This document shows positions 7,790-15,300 of a DNA stretch of 16,583 nt, piece after piece. The first letter of the stretch is position 1; every line of letters starts with the position of its first letter. The stretch is taken from positions 1 through 16,583 of the forward strand of contig JAZNOG010000019.1 in the NCBI GenBank assembly GCA_045580645.1, read 5' to 3'. Source of the DNA: HGM10836 sp045580645 (GTDB lineage: Bacteria; Bacillota_I; Bacilli_A; RF39; UBA660). Position numbers and translations under genes: made by a program. The notes below the pieces were generated by a model. The model made no database searches. It had not been told where the DNA came from and saw only the letters and a program-made list of their open reading frames with translations.

Positions 7790-8460
7790 AGAGGCAACAC
7801 CGTTCCTTTCTCAAATCTTCTACCAGCATTTAAGAAAGTATCAATAATAGTTCTTAAATCATCATTACTAGCTTGACTTGCAACTAATCCACAACTAGCT
7901 AAACCATTTATCATATTTCTTATTTTCTTTTGAAGCATATCCATATTTTTTTCTTTAAATAACAAATAGTATTCAGTATCTACTACATTGTTATTAGCAA
8001 ACATTTCACCTTTATCCATATCTTGTGCAATTAACTTTCTTATTCTTGGATCCATTGTTTTATTATATAAAAGTTGAAGTTCAGCTTGATACATTGCAAT
8101 GTCTACTGGTCTATCTGCTACAATAAGCCAAAATTCATAATCTATGGTATTATAGAAATTCATAAGACCAATCAAAGTATTATCCATTGCATACCTATCA
8201 AGAATAAAGATATTTTTAGGTTGAATTTTAACACCCGCAACCATCTCACCTTGATTATTATACATAATATCATTTTTAATAGTTTTAAGATTTAACCAAT
8301 TCTCAGTATACTTAGAATTATTTTGAGCCTGTTTTGGCATCTTTTTCATATTAGTTTGATTAGACATACCTGATTTTACTCTCATACCAGGATTCATATA
8401 ATTACCACTAATTTGACTTTTACTTTGATTAACTTGCCCATCATTCATCTGATTGTTCAT
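7786..8460 (-). CDS. TrsD-like T4SS protein (VirB4 N-terminal-like domain)
   Basis: A 224-residue cytoplasmic protein between the VirB3-like gene and virB4, the position TrsD/TraD-type proteins hold in staphylococcal pGO1 and related Gram-positive T4SS. The first 55 residues are Asn/Met/Gln/Lys-rich and probably disordered. The rest, from about ENWLNLKTIKNDIMY and VAGVKIQPKNIFILD to LLFKEKNMDMLQKKI, resembles the N-terminal portion of VirB4/TraC ATPases and has no Walker motifs. I chose ATG 8460 over a GTG at 8526: the longer form would overlap the VirB3-like gene by 86 bases and lacks a ribosome site, whereas GGAGAGG lies 14 bases before ATG 8460. It still overlaps the upstream gene by 20 bases. 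It could be called a split virB4 half; a stand-alone TrsD-type protein is my preferred reading. Confidence 0.7.
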   Translation of the reverse strand: MNNQMNDGQVNQSKSQISGNYMNPGMRVKSGMSNQTNMKKMPKQAQNNSKYTENWLNLKTIKNDIMYNNQGEMVAGVKIQPKNIFILDRYAMDNTLIGLMNFYNTIDYEFWLIVADRPVDIAMYQAELQLLYNKTMDPRIRKLIAQDMDKGEMFANNNVVDTEYYLLFKEKNMDMLQKKIRNMINGLASCGLVASQASNDDLRTIIDTFLNAGRRFEKGTVLPL

Positions 8461-8764
8461 AACTATAACACCAACCTCTCCATACATATTTTTTTCTATT
8501 TTTAAAATGAAACCTATATATTTCACTTAAGAATACCCTTACATTATGATAACTAGCTACTGGAAAGATTAACAATCCTCCAATAAATAAAGGTAATAAT
8601 ATTATTATAACATTTAATAAACTAGTAGCAGAAAGAATAAATAATAACATCAGCGTAATAGCAAGACTAACAAGTATTATTATTAAATCAGTCTTTAACA
8701 TAAAACCTAATATTAAAGTTTGTTTCTTACTATTAGCAGGAACTAAGTAAGTATAATCTCCCAA
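8441..8764 (-). CDS. PrgI/VirB3-like T4SS inner-membrane protein
   Basis: A 107-residue protein with a short N-terminal segment (YTYLVPANSKKQTLILGFM), two close membrane helices (about 26-46 and 48-72) and a basic C-terminal tail with Arg/Lys and Trp (YRFHFKNRKK, YVWRGW). This size and layout, directly upstream of a TrsD/VirB4 pair, match the PrgI/VirB3 family that links the channel to VirB4. It starts at TTG 8764: an in-frame TGA lies only a few codons further upstream, no other start codon lies between, and GGTG is 7 bases before the TTG. Its gene follows the virB6a stop by 14 bases. Assignment rests on topology and context more than on motifs. Confidence 0.75.
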   Translation of the reverse strand: MGDYTYLVPANSKKQTLILGFMLKTDLIIILVSLAITLMLLFILSATSLLNVIIILLPLFIGGLLIFPVASYHNVRVFLSEIYRFHFKNRKKYVWRGWCYSYEQSDE

Positions 8765-8778
8765 ATTGTATCACCATC

Positions 8779-11364
8779 CTATTTATTTTTATTCATTTCA
8801 CGAACTGCAGCCGCTTCTCTATATTTAGCAGACCCTTTAATTCTAGAAATTTCACCACCAATAACACCAGCAATATGATTCATACCAGCTTCAGCAGTGC
8901 TAACAGCCTCATAATCAGTCATTCCAGCAGCAAATTTGTTTTCTATTTCTGTTATTTGATCATCGGATAATCTAGTTCTCATTTCACTAATTGACATTTC
9001 TTCATTTGGTTCTAATGAAAGAGCTTCACGATATAATTGAGTATGATAAGCTTCTTGTAAATCTACATCTCCTGCGTATCTTCCTTGAAAGTCAATTAAT
9101 TCAGCATTCAATGCATCTCGTTTTCCATCTTCAATAGCTATATTAGTATATCGAGACGTAGAAAGGTCTTGTCCTAATTTATATAATAAATCTTGTTCCT
9201 TTTGATTCAAATCATTAGCATTTGGCATTCCACCACCCATTTGAGTTTTCATCCATAATTTTTTCGCTGTTTTCATTTCAGATGCATCCAATAAATTACT
9301 TCCATTTGCATTTTTTAAACCTGCTAATGATTTATAATAATCACTAGATTCCCATTTAGCATCCATATTTGATTTAGCCTTAGTGCCTTCTTTCAATCTT
9401 TTTGCTTTATCTGCTTTTTGAGACATTTCCCTATCCATTCTAGCAGCATAATCCATACCAATTCCACCAAATAAAGCTCCACCTGCTATAGCACCGGCAG
9501 ATAAACCATTAGAAAATGCATTTCTATTTTTCATATTTGCTTGTGCCGCAGAAAGACCTCCTGTTACTTTTCCTTTTAAACCACCGCCTGCTCCGCGAAG
9601 TGCACCAGCGGCAACATTTTTAAGTCCCATACCAGCAGCTAACAATCTATTTCCAACACCTTGACCAGAAGAAGCAGCAAACGCCATAACACCACTTCCC
9701 AAGGCAGCTCCAGCACCAATAGCAGCTCCAGCACCAACTGCAAGAGCAGTTTTAGCCATTTTTCCTATCTCTTTAAATGAACTACCTGACATATCAATAC
9801 CAAATATTTTATTTATCAAAGTAGGAATAGCTTTAATAAATACAAATACCGCTACTATATATAATAATTTTGTAAAACCAGACATAGATTCTAAACCAAT
9901 TACAGCAGAATCTAATAAAGCAACTGCTAATGAAATACAAATTAATTTTATAAATAATTCAATATAAACTGTAAAAAACATTTTTATCCAATTATTAAAT
10001 ACTTTGTCTTTTGGATCAATATAACTAATAATAGGAATTGGAGCCATTACTTTAAGAATAGCAAGTTTAAATCCTCTTATAATAACTTCTACAGATAATA
10101 ATAATAAATATACAATTACAACTAATCCCACAATAATAGATAAGAAATAATTAATTGATATTTGCGGTGTCTTTGCCTCAGCTAAATCATACACTTCACT
10201 ATTTGCATCATTACTATATAAAAATTTAGATAATACTTCATCATTTTCAGAATTATAAGTCGGCAATTTCTCCACAAAACAATCAAATAATGTTTGTGCA
10301 AAATCAAGTTCTTCCAATCTAATATATTCATCATAATTTTCTAACATTTCTCTTACGGCATCAGCATTTTGTGAGGAAGTATAATTAAATGAGGAAATAT
10401 TAGTATATGCAGTTCCAGAAGAATTTTTATCTCCGCCTAAAACTCCAATCTTATCCATAATATCATTTACACTTTTTCCAGCAAGAAAATACATTCTGTC
10501 TGTTAATATATCGTCTTTTTCTGGATTCTTACTATAAAAAGTAAAAGTGTTGCCATTTCCTTCTATAATATAAGGAGGACATGTATTTCTTGATGTATAA
10601 GAACTATTAAAATTTCCACCTGTTTGATTACTTCTATATTTAGCACCAGAAGTAGGCAATTTTGTAAAAGTCCATTTTCTACCACTGCTATCTGTTTGAG
10701 TATCATTATAGCTTTCAACATGCCAACCGGTGCTTGCACCCCAAAAACCATTGATTAATGATCCTGAAGCATTAGAAAATTTTATATGAGTAAAATTATC
10801 TATATTATAATTATATTTATCACCACTTGCACTAGCAGAACCCTTACTAGCATTAATATAATAACAATCATAACTTGACGATGAAGCATCTGCTGCCTCA
10901 ACATCCTCAAACATAATACTATCGAACTTAATATTAGAATCACTAATATATCCTATATTTCCAGTTATATTACTTATTAAACCATCATCAGGATCCACCA
11001 AAGCATTTTCTATCCTATCAAGCATATCAAATGCAAAAGAACTAGGTTGAAAAATTATAAGTAATACTATAGAAATAGCAACTCTTTTTATTGTAGCACC
11101 TGCTCCTGCTTGTTTATCACTAACTTTATCTGGATCTATTAACATATTGATAAAACTAACAGTTATTCTAAATAACATAAATATACCAATTAAAACATAA
11201 ATCACATCATAAATAGAAGATAAAGAATCAAATATATTACTCTTGCCATTAGTATCCTCAATCAAACTTAATAATAGTGCATAAGTTTTAGCAACACTAT
11301 TATAAATATCAGCAGCTAAACCAAATAACATCTCATTAATTGCATTCCAAGCTAAAATTTGCAT
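8779..11364 (-). CDS. VirB6/TrbL-like polytopic membrane protein, copy a
   Basis: An 861-residue predicted core channel protein. Helices lie near 51-75 and 90-113. A large extracellular domain spans about 115-403, rich in Ser, Asn, Tyr and Gly, with Cys167, Cys262 and Cys362. More helices follow near 404-430, 433-449, 459-489 and 495-520. After FGIDMSGSSFKE (521-532) comes an Ala/Gly-rich segment (about 540-640) and a charged cytoplasmic tail. VMAPIPIISYIDPKDK (439-454) and NNWIKMFFTVY (457-467) are nearly identical in the paralogue at 11808-14405. VirB6 function is inferred from size, topology, the Ala/Gly-rich tail and neighbours. The start is ATG 11364 with AGAGGG upstream; the stop of virB2a sits within this ribosome site, so the two are coupled. 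Confidence 0.82.
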   Translation of the reverse strand: MQILAWNAINEMLFGLAADIYNSVAKTYALLLSLIEDTNGKSNIFDSLSSIYDVIYVLIGIFMLFRITVSFINMLIDPDKVSDKQAGAGATIKRVAISIVLLIIFQPSSFAFDMLDRIENALVDPDDGLISNITGNIGYISDSNIKFDSIMFEDVEAADASSSSYDCYYINASKGSASASGDKYNYNIDNFTHIKFSNASGSLINGFWGASTGWHVESYNDTQTDSSGRKWTFTKLPTSGAKYRSNQTGGNFNSSYTSRNTCPPYIIEGNGNTFTFYSKNPEKDDILTDRMYFLAGKSVNDIMDKIGVLGGDKNSSGTAYTNISSFNYTSSQNADAVREMLENYDEYIRLEELDFAQTLFDCFVEKLPTYNSENDEVLSKFLYSNDANSEVYDLAEAKTPQISINYFLSIIVGLVVIVYLLLLSVEVIIRGFKLAILKVMAPIPIISYIDPKDKVFNNWIKMFFTVYIELFIKLICISLAVALLDSAVIGLESMSGFTKLLYIVAVFVFIKAIPTLINKIFGIDMSGSSFKEIGKMAKTALAVGAGAAIGAGAALGSGVMAFAASSGQGVGNRLLAAGMGLKNVAAGALRGAGGGLKGKVTGGLSAAQANMKNRNAFSNGLSAGAIAGGALFGGIGMDYAARMDREMSQKADKAKRLKEGTKAKSNMDAKWESSDYYKSLAGLKNANGSNLLDASEMKTAKKLWMKTQMGGGMPNANDLNQKEQDLLYKLGQDLSTSRYTNIAIEDGKRDALNAELIDFQGRYAGDVDLQEAYHTQLYREALSLEPNEEMSISEMRTRLSDDQITEIENKFAAGMTDYEAVSTAEAGMNHIAGVIGGEISRIKGSAKYREAAAVREMNKNK

Positions 11365-11374
11365 ATATATCCCT

Positions 11375-11698
11375 CTATCCTATACCACAGGTTCCACTAA
11401 CGTAACCTGCCATTTTTAATATAAAATTAACAAGTGTTGGAATAAAAAATATAACAACACCAATTATTATTCTTTTTATTGCTCTACTTTGTGCTTCTTT
11501 AACACTTTTTTCATCACCAGATGTAACTGCACTAAGCATATCAACAGAAACAAGCACAACAACCAAAACAGGAACTGCTATTCTAATTATTGTAAATACT
11601 TCTTGTAATATTTCTGTTAAATCATCACCTAAAATACTGCAATCAGCTTCTGCTAACATCATCACATATCTATTTAAACTAAGTATTAAATTTCCCAT
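11375..11698 (-). CDS. Small two-helix VirB2/pilin-like protein, copy a
   Basis: A 107-residue membrane protein. Two helices (about 33-58 and 76-98) flank a basic cytoplasmic loop SGDEKSVKEAQSRAIKR (60-76). By the positive-inside rule both ends face outside, and each carries a cysteine: Cys20 in ADCSILG and Cys104 in the end GTCGIG. Size, topology and pairing with a VirB6-like gene suggest a VirB2/TrbC-type pilin, although no prepilin cleavage site is evident. I chose ATG 11698, seven bases after GGGTG (11710-11706), over the TTG at 11704, which lies against the ribosome site. It opens the unit that continues through virB6a, virB3 and trsD to virB4. Confidence 0.7.
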   Translation of the reverse strand: MGNLILSLNRYVMMLAEADCSILGDDLTEILQEVFTIIRIAVPVLVVVLVSVDMLSAVTSGDEKSVKEAQSRAIKRIIIGVVIFFIPTLVNFILKMAGYVSGTCGIG

Positions 11699-11722
11699 TT
11701 TCAATCACCCTATTATATATCA

Positions 11723-11750
11723 ATTATAACACATTTTTTTACGTATTCAA
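11723..11750 (-). promoter_or_regulatory. Predicted promoter of the virB2a-virB6a-virB3-trsD-virB4 unit
   Basis: On the minus strand: -35 TTGAAT (11750-11745), a 16-base spacer, and an extended -10 TGT-TATAAT (TATAAT at 11728-11723), a perfect -10 hexamer. It lies directly downstream of the virB6b terminator and about 25 bases before the virB2a start. Confidence 0.75.
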
Positions 11751-11767
11751 GCACTTTTTTTTATAAC

Positions 11768-11803
11768 AAAAAAACTACTAGTGTTAATCACACTAATAGT
11801 TTT
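11768..11803 (-). terminator. Rho-independent terminator after virB6b
   Basis: On the minus strand a 13-bp stem, AAAACTATTAGTG with CACTAGTAGTTTT, has a 7-base loop and a run of seven T reaching 11768. The one mismatch is a G-U pair only when transcribed from the minus strand (C-A on the other), so it is directional. It begins five bases after the virB6b stop. Confidence 0.85.
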
Positions 11804-11807
11804 AAAA

Positions 11808-14405
11808 TTATTTTTTCTTTTTAATATCTCTTGCTGCAGCAGCTTCTCTATATTTACCAGTTCCTTTAATTTCTGCATGTTCAGATTTAATAACACCAGC
11901 AATATGTTTAGAACCAGCTTCTGCATCACTTAATGAAGCATAATCTATTATACCCTTATCAAACTTAGCTTCAATATTCTTAATAGCGTCTCTTGACCCT
12001 TTATCTCTCTTAATAATTTCTTCTTCCATTTCAAATAAAGACATTTCAGGATCAGTAGGTGTTAAACCAAGTTCTTCCCTATAAAGTTGAATCTTATGTG
12101 CTTCTCTAATATCAGCATTACCTGCATAAGTTCCTTTTGCACTTTTAAGTGTTGTTGATAATCCATCACGTTTACCAGCTTCTATATCACCGTTTATCTT
12201 AACACCATTTTGTTCAAATACAAGTTTACCATCTTTTTCACTTGCCCCATTTGTAAGTTGATATTTAATCCATCTTTTTCTTTGAGCCTTAAGTTCATTT
12301 TCAGATAAATTAATTTGTCCAGTAGAAACCATTGATCTTAATGTTTTCATATAGTCACTACTTTCAGCAGTATCATCCATTTCAGATTTATATTTAGCAA
12401 ACTCACCTAAACTCTTTTGTTTATCTGCATCTACTGCCATTTTTCTATCCATTATATCAGCGTAGTTTAAGCCCATTCCACCAAATAACGATGCCCCAAC
12501 AAGCGCAGAAGAAGAAAGTCCATTTGCATAAGAATCCCTATCTCTCATATTACTTTTTGCAGCCGCAAGTCCGCCATTAACTTTACCTTTAGAACCACCA
12601 ACAGCACCTTTTATAGTTCCAGCCGCTACGTTTTTAGCAGCAACTCCACCAGCAAGTAATCTATTTCCAAATCCTTGTCCTTGTGAAGCTCTAAATGCCA
12701 TAAATCCAGTTCCTAAAGCTGCTCCTGCTCCAATTGCAGCACCTGCTCCAATAGTTAAAGCTTTCTTAGCCATTTTTCCTACTTCTTTAAATGAACCACC
12801 AGACATATCAATACCAAATATTTTATTAATTATTGATGGAATAGCCTTTACAAATACTAATACTGCAATTAAATATAATACCTTAACCAAACCAGATAAC
12901 ATTTGTAACTCTTCAAATAAAACATTTAATAAGACAACTGCTATTGAAATAGAAAACATTTTTATAAATAAATCTAAATAAACAGTAAAGAACATTTTTA
13001 TCCAATTATTAAATATTTTATCTTTTGGATCAACATAACTAATAATAGGAATTGGCGCCATTACTTTTAAAATTAATAACTTAAAGTTACGAACAATTAC
13101 CTCTATACATAGTAAAAGCAAATACACAATTACTATTATAGCAACAATTATAGACAAGAAATAATCTATACTAATTTCTGGAGAATTTTTAGTAGCTAAA
13201 TCATATACATCATTATTAGCTTCATCACTTTGAAGTAATAAAGAAAGTTTTTCATCCGTTTTATCATCAGCATTTGGATATTTTTCAATAAATGCATTTA
13301 ATAATGAATTAGAAAAACCCCATGCCTGACTAGTCATAAAATTAATGCCAGAATTTCTAGCTTCTTCAATTAAATTAGCATTTTGTCCATTATACTCAGA
13401 TTTTTCATTTGATGTATTAAGTAAACTATTACTATATCTTTTTTCATAATCACTTAATGTAGTAGCAATATTACCCGCAATATTATTTAAAGATGTATTA
13501 GAATAATATAATTCATTACCTGTAACATTTAGATCAACTTTATTATTTTGAAATTTCAATCCACCATTTACTTCTTTTATATATTTAGGGCAATTCCCAG
13601 CACTTATAACATTATTTACAATACTGTTACTAGCATAATAATTACTAGGAGAAACCTTAGTATAATTCCATGTTACACCATTTGAAGTATCTGAGCCACT
13701 ACTAGATGTTACATACCAATTTTTATTATTACCTCTTATTCCTAGAAAACCTGTTCCTTTTATTTGAGTTCCAGATCCAGAATTATTACTAAATGTTAAT
13801 TTAATAACATTTTTACTACCAACTTTAACAGAAGTAGTTGCAGCACCAGTTGTTCCATCATAAGAAGTATTTACTTCTCCAGTTTTATATACATCATAAT
13901 ATATACAACTAAAACTTGTGCTCTTATCAGCATAAACATCAGAAACAAATAACAATCTATCATTTACTTCAGTAGTAGCTATTTCTGCTTTTATATTATT
14001 TAATAAACCATTTTCATCATTTAAAACTGCATCTTGAATATCATCTAAAAGATTAAACATAAAAGAATTAGGTTGAAAACATATTAATAAAACAACCGCA
14101 ATAAAAACTCTCTTCAAAATTGAAGTAGCTCCCATTTGTTTATCATTAATCTTATCAGGATCTATTAACAAATTAATAAAACTTACAGTTACTCTAAATA
14201 ACATAAAGATTCCTGCTAAAACATAAATAACATTAATTAAACCACTAAGCATATCAATCATAGTGCCATCAGCAGTAGTATTATTGATATTAATAAGTAA
14301 ATCATATACCCTACCAACTGTTGTATATAAATCAGTAGCCCAATCAAACATCATTGATTTAAAAGGTCTAACACCTGCCAATAAATTTAAATTTTGTAAA
14401 AACAT
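11808..14405 (-). CDS. VirB6/TrbL-like polytopic membrane protein, copy b
   Basis: An 865-residue paralogue of the protein at 8779-11364, with the same order: helices near 54-80 and 96-120, an extracellular domain (about 122-405) with Cys167 and Cys272, a block of helices, FGIDMSGGSFKEVGKMAKK, an Ala/Gly-rich stretch, and a charged tail ending in Lys residues. Shared blocks include LIDPDKINDKQMGA (80-93), VMAPIPIISYVDPKDK and NNWIKMFFTVY. The extracellular domain is the most diverged part, while helices and junctions are conserved. The start is ATG 14405 with AGAGGTG about eight bases upstream and virB2b 17 bases before. It ends at its own terminator, so copies a and b are in separate units and may be expressed at different levels. 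Confidence 0.82.
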   Translation of the reverse strand: MFLQNLNLLAGVRPFKSMMFDWATDLYTTVGRVYDLLININNTTADGTMIDMLSGLINVIYVLAGIFMLFRVTVSFINLLIDPDKINDKQMGATSILKRVFIAVVLLICFQPNSFMFNLLDDIQDAVLNDENGLLNNIKAEIATTEVNDRLLFVSDVYADKSTSFSCIYYDVYKTGEVNTSYDGTTGAATTSVKVGSKNVIKLTFSNNSGSGTQIKGTGFLGIRGNNKNWYVTSSSGSDTSNGVTWNYTKVSPSNYYASNSIVNNVISAGNCPKYIKEVNGGLKFQNNKVDLNVTGNELYYSNTSLNNIAGNIATTLSDYEKRYSNSLLNTSNEKSEYNGQNANLIEEARNSGINFMTSQAWGFSNSLLNAFIEKYPNADDKTDEKLSLLLQSDEANNDVYDLATKNSPEISIDYFLSIIVAIIVIVYLLLLCIEVIVRNFKLLILKVMAPIPIISYVDPKDKIFNNWIKMFFTVYLDLFIKMFSISIAVVLLNVLFEELQMLSGLVKVLYLIAVLVFVKAIPSIINKIFGIDMSGGSFKEVGKMAKKALTIGAGAAIGAGAALGTGFMAFRASQGQGFGNRLLAGGVAAKNVAAGTIKGAVGGSKGKVNGGLAAAKSNMRDRDSYANGLSSSALVGASLFGGMGLNYADIMDRKMAVDADKQKSLGEFAKYKSEMDDTAESSDYMKTLRSMVSTGQINLSENELKAQRKRWIKYQLTNGASEKDGKLVFEQNGVKINGDIEAGKRDGLSTTLKSAKGTYAGNADIREAHKIQLYREELGLTPTDPEMSLFEMEEEIIKRDKGSRDAIKNIEAKFDKGIIDYASLSDAEAGSKHIAGVIKSEHAEIKGTGKYREAAAARDIKKKK

Positions 14406-14422
14406 AAAAATACACCTCTAAT

Positions 14423-14734
14423 CTAGCCTATCCCACAAGTTCCATTAGTAATACCTACAAAACTAAAAATTAAATTAACAATAGTAGGAATAAAAAATAT
14501 TATAAGTCCAATTATTATTCTTTTAATTGCCCTTCCTTGTGCACTTTTCATTGATTTATCATCACCAGATGTAACTGCACTAAGCAAGTCTGCCATAACA
14601 AGCACTAAAACTACAATAGGAACAGATATTTTAATCATTAAAAATACCTTATCTAATAATTCAATTAATCTAGGTCCCAAAATACTAACACAATCAGTAT
14701 CTAATAAATATATATAATTACTAAAATTTCTCAT
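14423..14734 (-). CDS. Small two-helix VirB2/pilin-like protein, copy b
   Basis: A 103-residue paralogue of virB2a: helices about 30-55 and 72-94, a basic loop SGDDKSMKSAQGRAIKR (56-72), and cysteines in both predicted outside tails, Cys15 in TDCVSILG and Cys100 in GTCGIG. The shared motifs DC-x-SILG, AVTSGD, AQ-x-RAIKRIIIG and IFFIPT show that it and copy a arose by duplication together with their VirB6-like partners. The start is ATG 14734 with GGTGG five bases upstream. It is the first gene of a two-gene unit with virB6b. A pilin role is inferred. Confidence 0.7.
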   Translation of the reverse strand: MRNFSNYIYLLDTDCVSILGPRLIELLDKVFLMIKISVPIVVLVLVMADLLSAVTSGDDKSMKSAQGRAIKRIIIGLIIFFIPTIVNLIFSFVGITNGTCGIG

Positions 14735-14763
14735 ATAACCACCAAAATTTCTTTTTGACAGTT

Positions 14764-14792
14764 ATTATAACAAAAAAAAAAGCAAATAACAA
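14764..14792 (-). promoter_or_regulatory. Predicted promoter of virB2b-virB6b
   Basis: On the minus strand: -35 TTGTTA (14792-14787), a 17-base spacer, and an extended -10 TGT-TATAAT (TATAAT at 14769-14764). The -35 lies within the hairpin and the spacer within the U tract of the virB2c terminator, so promoter and terminator share sequence. Confidence 0.65.
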
Positions 14793-14807
14793 TATATTAT
14801 TTACTTT
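14772..14807 (-). terminator. Rho-independent terminator after virB2c
   Basis: On the minus strand an 11-bp stem, AAAGTAAATAA with TTATTTGCTTT, has a 7-base loop and a run of ten T (to 14772). One pair is G-U in the minus transcript and a mismatch on the other strand. It starts about 35 bases after the virB2c stop and makes virB2c monocistronic. The stem is A/U-rich; the long U tract is the stronger evidence. Confidence 0.7.
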
Positions 14808-14842
14808 GTTTTTAAAATAATTAATTATATTTTTCTACTTCA

Positions 14843-15187
14843 CTAATTTAGTGTTGCACATTTACCATTCCATGGATCAAGACAAGTAGCTGCAGTCCAA
14901 CATTGTGAATTAGTTGCATCTTCAGAATCAAATAATCCAAATACTACTTGAACGATAGTTACAACAAAGAAAATAGCTACACCATAAATAAGTCTCTTAA
15001 TCAACATATTTTGAGCTTCTTTAATTGCTTTTTCTTCCCCTGCCATTACTGCTTTTCCCAAATCAAGCGTTGCTAAAATAACAATAATAATTGGAATAGC
15101 AATTTTTAATACAAAAATAACTTTAGCAATTAGATTAAAAATATCAAAAGCATCAGTACAAAAAGTATTTAACATTAACATATACAT
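14843..15187 (-). CDS. Small two-helix VirB2/pilin-like protein, copy c
   Basis: A 114-residue relative of virB2a and virB2b: helices about 20-45 and 66-88 around a loop GEEKAIKEAQNMLIKR (50-65). It has four cysteines in the predicted outside tails, one at Cys10 and three (96, 102, 110) in a longer C-terminal tail with two Trp. I start it at ATG 15187, five bases after GGAG; ATG 15190 is also possible. The longer reading from ATG 15217 is rejected because that codon overlaps the promoter -10. It is alone between a near-consensus promoter and a terminator, which would suit a major pilin subunit (inference). It has no VirB6-like partner directly downstream. Confidence 0.7.
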   Translation of the reverse strand: MYMLMLNTFCTDAFDIFNLIAKVIFVLKIAIPIIIVILATLDLGKAVMAGEEKAIKEAQNMLIKRLIYGVAIFFVVTIVQVVFGLFDSEDATNSQCWTAATCLDPWNGKCATLN

Positions 15188-15208
15188 CATCTCTCCTTCT
15201 CTACTAAA

Positions 15209-15237
15209 ATAATACATTATATATTTATTTTTGTCAA
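15209..15237 (-). promoter_or_regulatory. Predicted promoter of virB2c
   Basis: On the minus strand: consensus -35 TTGACA (15237-15232), a 17-base spacer and -10 TATTAT (15214-15209). It leaves a leader of only about 15 bases holding AGAAGGAGAG (15200-15191). This is the best -35 match in the window. Confidence 0.75.
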
Positions 15238-15242
15238 TTTTT

Positions 15243-15274
15243 TTTATGTAAATATTGTCTTTTTTTTACATAAA
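15243..15274. promoter_or_regulatory. 10-bp inverted repeat between divergent promoters (candidate operator)
   Basis: TTTATGTAAA (15243-15252) and TTTACATAAA (15265-15274) are perfect inverted repeats with 12 bases between. The left arm lies just upstream of the virB2c -35 box; the right arm lies in the spacer of the thioredoxin-like gene promoter. A dimeric regulator bound here would touch both promoters. It could also be chance in AT-rich DNA. Confidence 0.45.
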
Positions 15275-15283
15275 TGATAATAT
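15255..15283 (+). promoter_or_regulatory. Predicted promoter of the thioredoxin-like gene
   Basis: -35 TTGTCT (15255-15260), a 17-base spacer, and an extended -10 TGA-TAATAT (TAATAT at 15278-15283). It overlaps the ATG at 15274, which therefore cannot be the translation start, and places the transcript start close to the GGTGA ribosome site at 15291. Confidence 0.65.
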
Positions 15284-15300
15284 TTATATTGGTGATTGAA

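Noticed and set aside
8074..8295. 73-codon plus-strand reading frame
   Set aside because: It is antisense to the TrsD-like gene and reads as low-complexity AT-rich translation.
8461..8526. GTG-initiated N-terminal extension of the TrsD-like protein
   Set aside because: It overlaps the VirB3-like gene completely in this interval, with no ribosome site before the GTG.
10563..10751. 62-codon minus-strand reading frame
   Set aside because: It is an out-of-frame shadow within virB6a.
11747..11929. 60-codon minus-strand reading frame
   Set aside because: It overlaps the 3' end of virB6b in another frame and runs through the terminator.
14755..14760. Plus-strand TTGACA
   Set aside because: No -10 box lies at a suitable distance, and no plus-strand gene follows.
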